Assembly (NCBI GenBank): GCA_014529385.2
Contig: CM043955.1
Span: forward strand, 138,559,108 to 138,623,107
DNA length: 64,000 bases
DNA from: Adiantum capillus-veneris
Taxonomy: Eukaryota; Streptophyta; Polypodiopsida; Polypodiales; Pteridaceae
Direction of reading: 5' to 3'
Below are positions 48,901 to 58,232 of the stretch, one piece after another. Under the pieces are notes generated by a model. The model was given only the letters and a program-made list of their open reading frames with translations, was not told where the DNA came from and did no database searches. Made by a program: the position numbers and the translations under genes. The stretch's first letter is position 1. Each line of letters begins with the position of its first letter.

Positions 48901-51317
48901 AAGGGTTTAAAATCCACACAAATTCTCCACTTCCCATCCTTCTTTGGACTAACTACAACTGGACTCACCCATTCTGTGGTCTCCACTGGAACTATGAACC
49001 CTGCCTTCAATAACTTGTCCACCTCTACCCGCAAGGCTTCCATTTGCTCTTGACCCATCCTTCTTAGCCTTTGCCGCACTGGCTTAGCACCTTCTTTCAG
49101 CTCTATATGCATCTCTTCACCCTTGAACCCTCTGATCTCTTCATGTGAAGTAATGAACAAATCAAGAAAACTAGCCAGCATATGCAAAAATATATCCTTC
49201 TCCATAGCTGAGAGGTCTCCACTAATCATTTGCGTCATTAATTCCTGCTTCTTTGACAACTCAACCTTGGTTTGCATCAGCCCTTCAATCACTTCATAAG
49301 GCCCTTCACTTTCATCTTCAACCTCATTCGCAAATGCAACTAAACCAACCTCCTGGATTTCTTTGTCCATCAAAAGAAATTCAACATCAGCATCCTCATC
49401 ACTGCTGGTAGTGTTATCACTATCCTCATCTGTCACCGTGGAAGAGTCTTCATCACTAGAATCATCCTCATATTCATAAATCTCCTCTAATCGTTTCCTT
49501 GTGTCCATATTATAAAGCTTCTTGGTACCTGTCTTTCCATAGAGGCTAATCGTACCATGTCGCCAATCTTGAACAGCTCCCACTGCACGTAACCATGGTC
49601 TGCCCAGTATAATAGGATATGCTCCCAACCCTGCTGGCATCACATGAAAATCAACCACTGCCTTTGCATCATATGCCTCCACTTCTAAGCTCTTTACAAC
49701 ACCCAAGCATTTTACTTTTTGATGGTTTGCCAATCTGATCCGAAAACCTGACACCCCAGCCACTGTGAGACCCATCTTCTCAACGCATGAGTGTGTTATG
49801 ACGCATATTTGGGCTCCGCCATCCACATAACCTTGTCCCAAATTTTTCCTTTTATGCCACACATCTACTATTGGACAAATGTCTGGTAGCTCGTCCATTG
49901 CCAACACCTTCACTGAACCTCTCTCTGGCTCTTTCTCCATTGGGTTAACCATCCTCTTCCACTGTCGCTTTAGCTTAGGCACCATCTCTATAAGCTGCCC
50001 AAAAGTAACATCTGCCTTCCTGCTCGTCAAATCCTCCTTCAAGTCATAGCTTAATTGCCCATCCCCTAGTGGAAAATCTGAAACATGAAACTTTCGACGA
50101 GCTCTCCTTTTCCTCTTGGCCTTGACATCCTCGCCTTCATGGCTCTTCCCTTTCTTCTTACTAGGACCTGGGGCACTTCTTCCTTCCTTATCCTCTGTGG
50201 TCCTCTTCCCAATAGGCATCACTAATGTATCCTCTAGCTTTGATGCCTTCTCCAAGGTGACTACACTTAGCACTTTTGTCTTTCCCTTTTCCTCCTGGGT
50301 CAGTCCACTTGTTCCTTCGTCTCCCTTAATTTTGATGCCATAATCATTTGACCTAGTTAGCACCTGTCTTGGCAATGGATACATGTCTCCCCCCATCCTT
50401 GGTGGCTTATCACATTGCGGGCTGATGTGACCCAACTCTCCACAATTATAACATGTGGGCGTCTGCCTCCAAAACCTACCATTGCTTTGTCCAACACCAT
50501 TCCTAGGCCTTTCTTCACCTCCTGGCTGATTTGCAAACCTCCCTCGACCTCGATTATTTCCCACTTGACCTAGCATGTTTAGGCTGAGATTCTTCATCAA
50601 ATCAACCACTTGCCTCATGTCTTGCCTTAGGCCATCATCTTGCACTGCTGTAGTGACCACTGCTGGCATAACCTGAGTAGTAACAGGAACTACTGGTTCA
50701 TGATGAACCCCTGACATGCGCCCTTGTAAAGACTCTATAGGCTGAAATTCAGACCTCATTGGCAAAGACTCCACCCCTAACTGGCTCATTTTCCTCAGCT
50801 TCCACTCTTTGTTCCTTGCTACCTCTAGTGCATCCTCATATGTCCTAGGCTTCTTTAGCTCCACTCTCCAACGTATATTCTCCCAAAGACCAGCCAAGAA
50901 CCTGTCCTTCTTCATCATGTCAGGCGGGGGTACCTGTGGTGCTAAAGCCTTGCACATTCGCTCCCATGCCAATGAAAACTTACGTATGTACGCATCTACT
51001 GGCTCACCTTCCTTCTGCACCAAACCTTGTACTTCTTGCCACACTTTGTCAGGATCTTCTATCTTCACAAACTCCACTTCCAATCCATGCCTTAGATTGT
51101 CCCAACTCAATCTTATAGGTGGATCTGCTGCACGCAACTCCTCTTCAAATGCCTTGGACCAAACTCGTGCATCACTCTTCAAACAAATTTGGAGAAGGCG
51201 TAACATCTGCGCAGGGTCATGAATCTGGTTGCTAATGCAGGCAACCTCCATCTTTTCCAAAAATTCTTCCACATCTTCGTCACTTCTTCCATGAAACTCC
51301 GGATAAGAGAAAGCCAT
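45969..51317 (-). CDS. Gag-Pol polyprotein of Tat-type Ty3/gypsy, intact
   Basis: One open frame of 1782 codons starting MAFSYPEFHGRSDEDVEEF. Approximate domain positions: Gag capsid 1-200; zinc knuckle CYNCGELGHISPQC 288-301; retropepsin YVDGGAQICV ~497-506 and ILGRPWL ~570; RT ~760-940 with WRICVDFKPLN, YCYTVLPFGL and active-site FMDDF ~900; first RNase H ~1060-1115 (PVYCASR, RHYLLPRPF); second RNase H ~1190-1330 (FFDGSYRK, NNEAEYATLEAGL, KGDALLVVKQV, ALNGEAHEAA); integrase HHCC ~1393-1438, then WGIDAIGPL, VVDCLSRW and NGLNERFNG to ~1560; C-terminal tail with KWEGPFKVVE, no chromodomain seen. No stop or frameshift. The start is the first ATG of the frame. Produces capsid, protease, RT/RNase H and integrase for its own transposition. 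Confidence 0.96.
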   Translation of the reverse strand: MAFSYPEFHGRSDEDVEEFLEKMEVACISNQIHDPAQMLRLLQICLKSDARVWSKAFEEELRAADPPIRLSWDNLRHGLEVEFVKIEDPDKVWQEVQGLVQKEGEPVDAYIRKFSLAWERMCKALAPQVPPPDMMKKDRFLAGLWENIRWRVELKKPRTYEDALEVARNKEWKLRKMSQLGVESLPMRSEFQPIESLQGRMSGVHHEPVVPVTTQVMPAVVTTAVQDDGLRQDMRQVVDLMKNLSLNMLGQVGNNRGRGRFANQPGGEERPRNGVGQSNGRFWRQTPTCYNCGELGHISPQCDKPPRMGGDMYPLPRQVLTRSNDYGIKIKGDEGTSGLTQEEKGKTKVLSVVTLEKASKLEDTLVMPIGKRTTEDKEGRSAPGPSKKKGKSHEGEDVKAKRKRRARRKFHVSDFPLGDGQLSYDLKEDLTSRKADVTFGQLIEMVPKLKRQWKRMVNPMEKEPERGSVKVLAMDELPDICPIVDVWHKRKNLGQGYVDGGAQICVITHSCVEKMGLTVAGVSGFRIRLANHQKVKCLGVVKSLEVEAYDAKAVVDFHVMPAGLGAYPIILGRPWLRAVGAVQDWRHGTISLYGKTGTKKLYNMDTRKRLEEIYEYEDDSSDEDSSTVTDEDSDNTTSSDEDADVEFLLMDKEIQEVGLVAFANEVEDESEGPYEVIEGLMQTKVELSKKQELMTQMISGDLSAMEKDIFLHMLASFLDLFITSHEEIRGFKGEEMHIELKEGAKPVRQRLRRMGQEQMEALRVEVDKLLKAGFIVPVETTEWVSPVVVSPKKDGKWRICVDFKPLNAATKKNPYPLPFIDQILDSVAGYERYSVCDGFSGYFQLKIALKDRTKTTFITPWGCYCYTVLPFGLSNGPSFYQERANWVLEPFIGSCVKAFMDDFCVYSSRADHHEKLQMVLARYDECGGQLNPKKCHLAQPRVKLLGHMVSENGIEADPDKVKSIILLPSPMSTKQLATFIHKVKYMARFIPLSSRLLYPLQQVAKHDPLQWDDKCEEVFQEVKEVLGGLSAMQAPDWEKVFYVNPSVGDDAIGTMLLQKGKGSHYMRPVYCASRVKLVAERKLSEVELVMASVIFACRRFRHYLLPRPFVFLTSYAFLPQLINGTNMSNVVKKWVIELQEFEFSFLVEDSTRATLADLLTYKENPLIVKEEVVIKVVEEVPQVSNAHVLFFDGSYRKSHDAASGGIALYDPEGKLVCKRGFKLDAHSNNEAEYATLEAGLHICLEHGVRRLSIKGDALLVVKQVLGVWKSKNTSLKEMCFRIKGLLKKFEAWSIRHIERALNGEAHEAAQGMIGELFVLRTNLPLYHGRESLAQEEEFLLTGIIPKEIQKSKKYGFVRRAYRYKLIGDVLYMKGADLVLRRVPWREELYRVLEENHEGACGGHFALKITLHKILQEGYVWPSLHKDVHHWCRSCNRCQAFGKRVLEPELRKTIMAFDVFEKWGIDAIGPLPITSRGKSYILTVVDCLSRWAEAIAVKQITVKDVEKFVYDEICCKFGVPLELLSDKGPGFRAKLLDFLCTKMKIRHQHTTPYYPQCNGLNERFNGALVQILSKVTEHQGKNWDLELPSALWAYRTSVKTGTGFTPFHLVYGKEALFPVEVELPAVKMLEKLLGSPSDAFKERLLQLQEVQLDRMSALEHYGQMQDKALTKINEKVKSKGIKKHDLVLRYNSKLDNTFQKKFQIKWEGPFKVVECFPNGTYQLANLDGVLHKSRVNGLRFKLYHARLMMVEQDELSVDQAVLVRDEETCDAASLISLFAAADL

Positions 51318-52350
51318 GGCTAGAGAACCCCTTCAAACACACGTGCAAGAACCCAAAACTTTTCACTACCCAATCCCCAGAAACTTCAATGGAGCTCAAC
51401 TTTAGATAAGGACAAACACATGCACATCAAATGAGTTTTCATAGTTGATCATCGGAATGACAACAGGCAAAGGACATTCCAGGATCTCTCTCAATCTTCT
51501 TGGCCCAAACATAAAGACTATGCGCTGCTGGAAAAAGATCTTCCTGGACACATGAACATTAATCTGAATTCTTTGAGTTAAATGAAAAGGAGTGAACTGA
51601 GGGCCATTTTGATCATCCATTAAAGCCAACCATGAAGCTCCCAAGAAGGCACACCTGACTTAACCTCTGATTTTGCCAAAATTTCAGCATCATAACAGTA
51701 TAAATGGCTCAAAATACCAAAAAACCAGCCATCATAACTTGGGAAAATTTCAACAGAGTTTCCCCAGAAGTAGAGCAGTAGGAACCCAAAATATAGACTG
51801 TCTATGTATGCATAAACTGTCAACAATAGAACCCGAGCATCAAGTAGGACTCACTAGTACATAGCCTATGGCGAGGTCACAAAAAGGGTGCTCCAGCTAC
51901 CTGTATCACCGAAAGGATCTCCACATTTGAGAATCCCCCAGCTCAATAAAAACCTCACGCTATCGACCCTCACACGAAGGCTAATGCAAATCGCATATAG
52001 TCAAGTCTCAGAAATGACTATCTTCCAGACCAAGTCTCAGAAATGGCTGGGACTGCCAAATACAACCAAGTATGGCTCCACAAATGCATACAATGGCAGT
52101 TTCCACAAGTAACGTACAATCCAGCAGACAATGCGCTCAAATAAGCGCCAAGTGATGCATTCCCACAACAACTGCAAGTGACATCACTGCTAGTATATCA
52201 TTGTACTCCAGCTACCTGTACCTGTGTGAATCACCTGTACCTGTACCTGTCCCTATAACCTGTAACCTGTAACCTGTAATCTGCAACCTGCAACCTGTAA
52301 TCCCGAAGCTCGAAGCTCGAAGCAGAAGGTACTCGAAGAAGATCCTCCGT
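51318..52350 (-). other. Leader of the intact gypsy
   Basis: About 1 kb between primer site and Gag start, without conserved coding sequence. It includes a minisatellite at 52213-52301. Confidence 0.6.
52213..52301. repeat. ACCTGT / AACCTGT short tandem repeats
   Basis: Hexamer ACCTGT copies (52213-52250) pass into heptamer AACCTGT copies (52257-52301) with variants AATCTGC and AACCTGC. Not the plant telomere repeat. Confidence 0.85.
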
Positions 52351-52360
52351 GGGGGCGCCA
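52351..52360 (-). other. Primer-binding site of the intact gypsy
   Basis: TGGCGCCCCC on the minus strand, six bases (TTCTTT) from the LTR end; same core and spacing as gypsy-1 at 1228. Confidence 0.8.
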
Positions 52361-52366
52361 AAAGAA

Positions 52367-53508
52367 TGTGAGCGGGATGAAAACACACACAGCGCCTCTA
52401 TAACGACCCGACACACACTCTTGGGAAGATACAAACACACACTAGGGGGCACCACTCGGCTTATACAACACACCTGGCCGAAATAGGAAACACACCTATG
52501 GAGTGAGAGGAGAGAGATTATCCACTTGCCCACTCCACACAGAGACACACACACACACACACCCAAAAAAACTCAACTCAAAAGAGGAGAATTTTTTATG
52601 TTTAGATACAATTGAGCTTGGGCCAACACCAATGGGGCAAATAGCTCACACAATATAGGTAAAATAAGCCAGATACAATCACAAACTAGAGCAGAAACTT
52701 CGCTCATAGGAGAAACTTACACAGAAAAACAGCAGGAAAAGAGTGAGGAATTTGGCAAAATGGACAGCGCCATCACGTCCGGAACGGCCCAAAACCCCAG
52801 TCTATAATGTCAAAGTGCTCAAATCCGACCTCGGATGAGCAGTTTAGGGCCAAAACAGGCTCCAAAATGAGCAAAAACACACCTACGGCTGTTCCTCTTC
52901 TCTTCTCCATGTTTTTTCTGGTCTTCTCTCTTTTTTTTCAGTTCCCACACTTAGATTTATTAGTTGGGCACCCTTGGCCTTTTAGATGACCTCAAACGGA
53001 CCTCGAACAGGCCAAAAACTGACCTCACAGTGCATAGTTGTCACCTTTTTGCATCATTCGCACACCTGGCACTCAGCTTTTTTCCAATAATGCATCTCGC
53101 CACCACGTGAAGTGGCCCCAAAAAGTGGTCCTAATGATGACCTTTCTGCATAACTCTCACCAGAAAACACCCACATTGTGTCCGTACTCATCCGCGTGCA
53201 AATATTGACCTCGTTCGCCCTCCTGACGCCACTAGATGCCATCTAACGCACCTGCTTACCTCATGTCGTCGGCCCGTGGATAGCTTCCTCGAGAAGCTTT
53301 ACGCGCTATAAACTCCTCATTATTGTAGAAAAAACATACTGGTACTAGTGATAGTGAAAATCGATGCACTATGTACATGCTGTCCTACCTGTACACATGT
53401 GGGCCCCACGTAACCACCTGGCTATGGAAATTGGGCAATCCTTTATTCGATGCACCATGCATGTGTATGTACATATGCGCAATCCCTTGCTCCAAAAAAC
53501 TCCTGACA
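52367..53508 (-). repeat. 5' LTR of intact gypsy
   Basis: 1142 bases, paired with 44794-45937. Confidence 0.93.
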
Positions 53509-54313
53509 ACGGGTATCCATGGAATGCGGGAATTGGCATTGATGAGCTTACCAATGACTCCGATGTGATACTTCTTGTCGAAACATGGGAGCATGATGCG
53601 CAATGAATTCTTGGATTTGACAAATACGATGTGCATTCTTTGATGTGGGCCAAAAATGCAAAGCAACGAAGAGGCCAAGGAGGCATAGCATGTATGACCA
53701 AAAAGGGTTTGAAAGATGTTTCCATTGTCAAAGAAGATAAGTATAAACGCTACTTATGGCTGAAAATCAGCCCACCAAATGGTCAAGTCATGTTTGTGGC
53801 CGGTTGCTACATTCCTCACTATGACTCCAACTTTTATGCTTGCTTGAATATGGATAGAGATCAGCCCTTTGTTGAACTAGAGGAAGACATTGATCATTAC
53901 AAGGATCAAGGTGAAGTCATTGTTTTTGGAGACATGAATGCTCGCACAAATATGCTACAACACGACACACAACAAGTAGACATGCCGCATGTCTCAAGAA
54001 GAATGGATGACTCATACATGTATAATCGAAGTTCTAATGATGCAAAAGAAGTGGATCACTATGGAAAGTCACTTCTACATATGTGCAATAGTACCGGAAT
54101 GCTCATTGCAAATGGTGTATCTCTATGGCAAGGCACCAATGACTTTACATGTAGAAAGCACAATGGTGCTAGCGTGATTGACTATATGTTGTTCTCGGAA
54201 GCCACTCTAAAATGCATACAAAGCTTTACACTTGGTGAATGGAATCCGGAATCGGATCATAGGATGTTATGTATTGACCTCAAGTGTGGTAAACGGCCCA
54301 AGCATGTAGCCTC
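53509..54313 (+). pseudogene. LINE apurinic/apyrimidinic-type endonuclease, 5' part displaced
   Basis: The frame continues from WNCNG (44780-44793) across the gypsy insertion: YPWNAGIGIDELTNDSDVIL then VETWEHDAQ. A TGA stands at 53604 (a CGA to TGA change would explain it), after which the frame is open. Motifs: FVAGCYIPHY, VIVFGDMNART (GDxNAR), GASVIDYMLFS and ESDHRMLCIDL (catalytic SDH). It ends at VAS where copia A inserts at 54314. The enzyme would nick target DNA for target-primed reverse transcription. The N-terminal start and any ORF1 are missing. Confidence 0.85.
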
Positions 54314-54503
54314 TGTTGGGGTATAGGCGCCTGTGCCTTGCCCGGCCGCCCAGAGTCTGGGCGCCCACTGACTTGTATACCTTATACATAGCATAAGTGT
54401 ATAGGGGGCTGCTCACCCTTTGAGTCTCCCCACCCACATCGTGTGTGTCTCTCCTTCTCTCTCTCTCTCACTCTCCGTCTGTGGTGCTCCCCGATCCCCT
54501 TCA
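54314..54503 (+). repeat. 5' LTR of copia A
   Basis: 190 bases, TGTTGGGG to CCCCTTCA, with a short CT run near its end; about six substitutions and one 2-base indel against the 3' LTR. Confidence 0.94.
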
Positions 54504-54504
54504 A

Positions 54505-54516
54505 TTGGTATCAGAG
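54505..54516 (+). other. Primer-binding site of copia A, initiator tRNA-Met
   Basis: TTGGTATCAGAG one base after the LTR. Confidence 0.9.
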
Positions 54517-56156
54517 TTATGGTGACCGCGGAGAGCACGACGGCTTTGAGAGCTTCGAGGCGATAGCTCGCTCGCTCTCGATGGTAGAGAGATTAAGAAA
54601 GCTTGGAAGCTTTGTGAGAATGCAATGGGAGATTGTGAGCTCAGTTGAGCGTGATGTATGCTCTTGTGGAAGCTTAGAAAGGAGTGTGGAAGATTGTGTG
54701 TAAGTGAAGGTGCTGCCCTAAAACTGTGTGCGCAGCAGCACTGTTTTCAGATTTGTTTTTCTCCTTGTAGAATGCAGATCTGAGAGTTCTGTCCACCATG
54801 GCCATCCATTTAGACATTTAGACGTAGTCTACAACTTTGCAGAAGAAATTTTTTGCAAATTCCTCACCGTTTTGCTGATATTCAGCTCAGACAAACTGTA
54901 TACAGAAAATTTCAGATTTTCTGTTGTCGCATTGTGTGCGAGTTTGATGCACTTTTGGAAGCACGGGAGATGCTTGAAGTTGAGTGCATAAATTCTGAGT
55001 TGAAGATGCAATTGCAGCTTGTGTTAAGCTTGTGGTTTGAGGGTTTTTTGGTAGACTTGGGCAACGAAGTACGGAGGCGTTTACACACCACCGAAGCGGT
55101 CTCTTGAGAGACGCAGTTTTTTGGAGCACACAGGTGGAGCTTCTTTCACTGGTTTTCACAGGATACTTTGCCAGTGATTTTGTGCTTGGATTCATGGTCT
55201 TTACGGATGGTTTGCATATGGTTATGGTGCATGGTTGATGCCCATTATACATGCATTTTGGCGAGCACTTTCAAGTGCCGGTGAGCTCTCTTGAGAGCAT
55301 TGTTTTCGCATTGATCAAGTTTCCAGATTGCAAATCTTTTGGCGCTTGCTTATGCGCGGTCACTCCGTTGATGTACGTTGAGTGCGGATTGCCATTGTAT
55401 GTGAAAATGTGGAGCCATTTTAGCATTTCTACTCATTGGCATTGAGTAGTGTTATGGTTTATGGTAGAGATTGTACTTGAGTTTTTTGCTCAGTTTTCAA
55501 GGGAAATTCTATCGGATTTTTCCCAGATTCTCGCCATAGTTTGTGATCAAGTGTTTACTCTCACTTTGACAGGTTTTGTCAGTTTGGACACAGTTTTGTG
55601 TTTTTGTATCCACTCTCGTAAGAGTGAGGAGTTGTGTATCTTTCTTTGCTTGAGACAGTGGTTTGCTCTCAGGTGGGAGAGTCTTGTGATCTCGAGCATT
55701 GTTTGCCATAGTTTTACAGAGCTTATGCATGTATGTTGAGTGTAGTTTGATGCGCATTGATTGCTCATTGTATTGAGCTTGCAGGAAAATGGTTATTTTG
55801 TGTTGATAGCCATTGTGCGTCGAAACTCTGGCGAAATTTTCCCAAGAGTTTTATGCGCATCATTTATGTGATCTAGGTAGAGGTTGCGGGTTGCACTCAG
55901 CATTTGCGTGCGGTGTTCTCTGCAGGTGGGAGATTTGTGCGTGTGTATGCATCGATACCGCACAGTTTGGGCTTGGTGATTAGCTCACAGATTGCAGTGT
56001 GATACTAGAGCAGGTGAGGCTTGTATTGACATTGCGGGAGCTCTATTTTGGAGTGTGTCTCACAGGTTTTACATTGTGTTTCTGGCCATATTTGTAGACA
56101 GTTTCCAGGTGTTGTTGGTGAGGTGGTTTTGCTTTCTAGTTTGCTACATTGTGCTC
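54517..56156 (+). other. Long leader of copia A
   Basis: About 1.64 kb without conserved coding sequence, matching the copia B leader (60992 to ~62450) over much of its length. Contains palindromic CTCTTGAGAG motifs (near 55099 and 55287), also present in B. Confidence 0.7.
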
Positions 56157-57008
56157 ATGACAGAGACAGGTGATCGATCAGATTGTGACCTCTCACAGAT
56201 GCGCGTGTTTGATGGGTCAGACTTTGCGGCATGGAGAGAGTGTATGCTTGATGCATTGACACAGCGAGGGTTGCATCGACCATTGAGTGGTGATGCAGGT
56301 AGACCTTCAAACATGTCTGACGATCAGTGGCAGGAGCTAGAGGAGATGGCACTATCTACGCTCTCTTTGCACCTTGCAGAATCTGTATATGCTCTTGTTA
56401 TGTATGAGACTACTTCGAGAGCACTTTGGTGCAGATTACATGAAATGTATGATAGATATGAGTCATCACGGACTCGTGTGAGACATGAACATTCACGAGC
56501 ATGCCGACAGGTAACATGTTGGTATTGTGGTCATTTTGGACACGTTAGACGGCGCTGTTTTCGTCGTATGCGACATTGTAGGAGACATGGCAGTCTCAGA
56601 GATGTATGTAGTGATGCCATGGACTCAGTTGCTGTGACAATTGAGGCACATGTAGTGTCGGAGTATACTAGTGACGGGGATGTCACTTTTACCTCGAGCT
56701 ATGCACGAGATGCTATACATGTGGATAGTGCACTCCCTTCACAGTGGTTGCTAGACGCAGATGCTATGTTTCATGTCACGCCGCATCGTGCATGGTTTTG
56801 TATCTATTCTAGCTGGATGCTTGGCAGTGTAGGTTTGACCGATGGATCGGTGCATGCGATAGCAGGTGCAGGAGATGTGAGACTGTCATTACCGAGTGGT
56901 GCATCTTACTTGTTACGACATGTGCGCTATGTACCAGATTTGACAGTGAGTTTGATCTCGATTGGTCAGCTTAGAGATTGTGGATGTCAGATTTCGCTAC
57001 GAGAGTGA
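56157..57008 (+). CDS. copia A shortened Gag-protease protein
   Basis: 283 codons from ATG 56157 (MTETGDRSDCDLSQMRVFDG). The N-terminus is copia Gag (FAAWRECMLDALTQRG, LAESVYALVMYETTSRALW). The usual ~100-residue capsid middle is missing: LHEMYDRYESS passes quickly to a zinc knuckle CWYCGHFGHVRRRC followed by an Arg-rich run. A protease-like domain follows (WLLDADAMFHVTPHRAWF; LRHVRYVPDLTVSLISIGQL), but the catalytic D-S-G is D-A-D. The frame is uninterrupted despite these losses, so it may still make an RNA-binding protein for packaging. It ends at TGA 57006. Confidence 0.75.
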   Translation: MTETGDRSDCDLSQMRVFDGSDFAAWRECMLDALTQRGLHRPLSGDAGRPSNMSDDQWQELEEMALSTLSLHLAESVYALVMYETTSRALWCRLHEMYDRYESSRTRVRHEHSRACRQVTCWYCGHFGHVRRRCFRRMRHCRRHGSLRDVCSDAMDSVAVTIEAHVVSEYTSDGDVTFTSSYARDAIHVDSALPSQWLLDADAMFHVTPHRAWFCIYSSWMLGSVGLTDGSVHAIAGAGDVRLSLPSGASYLLRHVRYVPDLTVSLISIGQLRDCGCQISLRE

Positions 57009-57014
57009 GATTTT

Positions 57015-57965
57015 GTGATGCATTTGGGTTCGCTAGTGATTGCGAGAGGTGCCAGGAGTGGTACAGGTTACCCATTGCATGTGGATCACGGGAGAGACGG
57101 TGTTGTCTCTGTGATCATGCAGCCAGGTAGAGAGCGAGAGAGCAGGCGAGTCTCTTTTGCTCATGGGTTGCAGGGTAGTGAGCTCGTTGTGCACACAGTT
57201 GGGGCACGACTTGAGCAGTCACACAGAGAGGTGACAGAGTCATACATGCATGATTTGCTAGTGACTGAGCAAAGCAGAGAGTCAGTTGTGCGAGATACTT
57301 CTATGCAGGATAAACAGGTAGAGCGGTCTTGCTCTAGTGAGTCACGACAGGAGGACGTTGTGCAAGAGTCTATGCATATGGAGTTAGAGCATGAGAGCTC
57401 TAGTGAGTCACAGCAGATTGAGTGGTCATGTTTGCAGTGGATGATTGCAGAGGAGGCTCAGATGTCAGTGATTATGCAGTCATTCCTTTCTATGCTCGAC
57501 AGTGAGCATGGGGATATAGTTGTGCAGGATATGTCTTCCAGCAGACACCTAGAGCGGTTGGTTTGCTCTGAGGTTGCACGACAGGTTGATGCGTCTTTTG
57601 TGGACAGTCAGGAGATGCATGTGGCTGACACGCCTTGTCAGTCAGAGATGCCTATTGCCAGGGATATATATGTTGATGCATGCTACGTAGAGCTAGTAGG
57701 GCCCGCTAGCATTGCATCGGCATTCGGTGGTCTCATGTATGAGATGTTGATCTTGAGACCGGATATCGCAGCTGTAGTGGGAGCATTTGCAGTTGGGGTT
57801 GTCAGTCGTTTGTTGACTGATGATGGCATAGTGCACGAGGGAGATATGCAGGTATTGCGTACATACTTGCAGTACGTGTGCGGTACGTCTGATGGTGTAT
57901 GGACTTACACAGGAGCAGGACAGCCAGATGCACACGATCACAGCCAGCGAGTGGGCATCGGTTGA
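57015..57965 (+). CDS. copia A second ORF, remnant pre-integrase and RT/RNase H junction
   Basis: 316 codons, in a different frame from 56157-57008. It starts near HLGSLVIARGARSGTGYPLH, which resembles the copia stretch just before integrase. A long acidic, Ser/Gln/Glu-rich section follows with repeated EHESSSES / RSCSSESRQEDV units. The end (FGGLMYEMLILRPDIAAVVG and LQYVCGTSDGVW) is a relic of the copia GSLMYAxxxTRPDIAxAVG region between RT and RNase H. No catalytic domain is present. It is open without stops, while B's equivalent (63011-63667) is broken. Whether it is translated is unknown. Confidence 0.55.
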   Translation: MMHLGSLVIARGARSGTGYPLHVDHGRDGVVSVIMQPGRERESRRVSFAHGLQGSELVVHTVGARLEQSHREVTESYMHDLLVTEQSRESVVRDTSMQDKQVERSCSSESRQEDVVQESMHMELEHESSSESQQIEWSCLQWMIAEEAQMSVIMQSFLSMLDSEHGDIVVQDMSSSRHLERLVCSEVARQVDASFVDSQEMHVADTPCQSEMPIARDIYVDACYVELVGPASIASAFGGLMYEMLILRPDIAAVVGAFAVGVVSRLLTDDGIVHEGDMQVLRTYLQYVCGTSDGVWTYTGAGQPDAHDHSQRVGIG

Positions 57966-58032
57966 GAGCGGTTTTCTCTCACCTTTTGTAGTCTTTAGAC
58001 TAGGTTCTCTTGCTTAAATGCACAGTCGCCTT

Positions 58033-58043
58033 TAAGTGGGAGG
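58033..58043 (+). other. Polypurine tract of copia A
   Basis: TAAGTGGGAGG against the 3' LTR; copia B has TAAGTGGGAGAT at 63897-63908. Confidence 0.8.
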
Positions 58044-58232
58044 TTGTTGAGGTATAGGCGCCTGTGCCTTGCCCGGCCGCCCGGAGTCTGGGAGCCCACT
58101 GACTTGTATACTTTATACATAGCATAAATGTATAGGGGGCTGCTCACCCTTTGAGTCTCCCCACCCACATTGTGTGTGTCTCTCCTTCTCTCTCTCTCAC
58201 TCTCCGTCTGTGGTGCTCCCCGATCCCCTTCA
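58044..58232 (+). repeat. 3' LTR of copia A
   Basis: 189 bases, TGTTGAGG to CCCCTTCA. Confidence 0.94.

Larger units (their letters stand above)
44794..53508 (-). mobile_element. Intact Tat-type Ty3/gypsy retrotransposon
   Basis: 8715 bases with 1.14 kb LTRs, a primer site, a ~1 kb leader and a single uninterrupted 1782-codon Gag-Pol. Outside its LTRs, aacgg precedes it (44789-44793) and acgg follows (53509-53512), a 4-5 bp target duplication; removing the element restores the LINE endonuclease frame (WNCNG then YPWNAG). The LTRs differ at roughly 17-20 positions by eye, so the insertion is fairly young. It may be able to move if transcribed. Confidence 0.95.
54314..58232 (+). mobile_element. 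Non-autonomous copia A
   Basis: 3919 bases with LTRs 54314-54503 and 58044-58232, primer site, long leader, two in-frame-preserved ORFs and polypurine tract; perfect target duplication GCCTC (54309-54313 and 58233-58237). Gag is shortened, protease lacks the DSG triad, and only a scrap of the RT/RNase H junction remains; integrase and RT core are absent. It splits the LINE between endonuclease and RT. Closely related to copia B, whose interior has the same architecture. It needs enzymes in trans. Confidence 0.92.

Noticed and set aside
52213-52301. Telomere-like repeat
   Set aside because: The unit AACCTGT is not the plant telomere heptamer (CCCTAAA) and is confined to a retrotransposon leader.
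55992-56156. Upstream extension of the copia A Gag frame
   Set aside because: The Gag-like sequence starts at MTETGD (56157); the upstream residues are hydrophobic leader translation without Gag features.
58170-58232. Start of a 168-codon frame in the copia A LTR running into the LINE
   Set aside because: The frame starts in the LTR only because copia A inserted there; the real LINE sequence begins at 58233.
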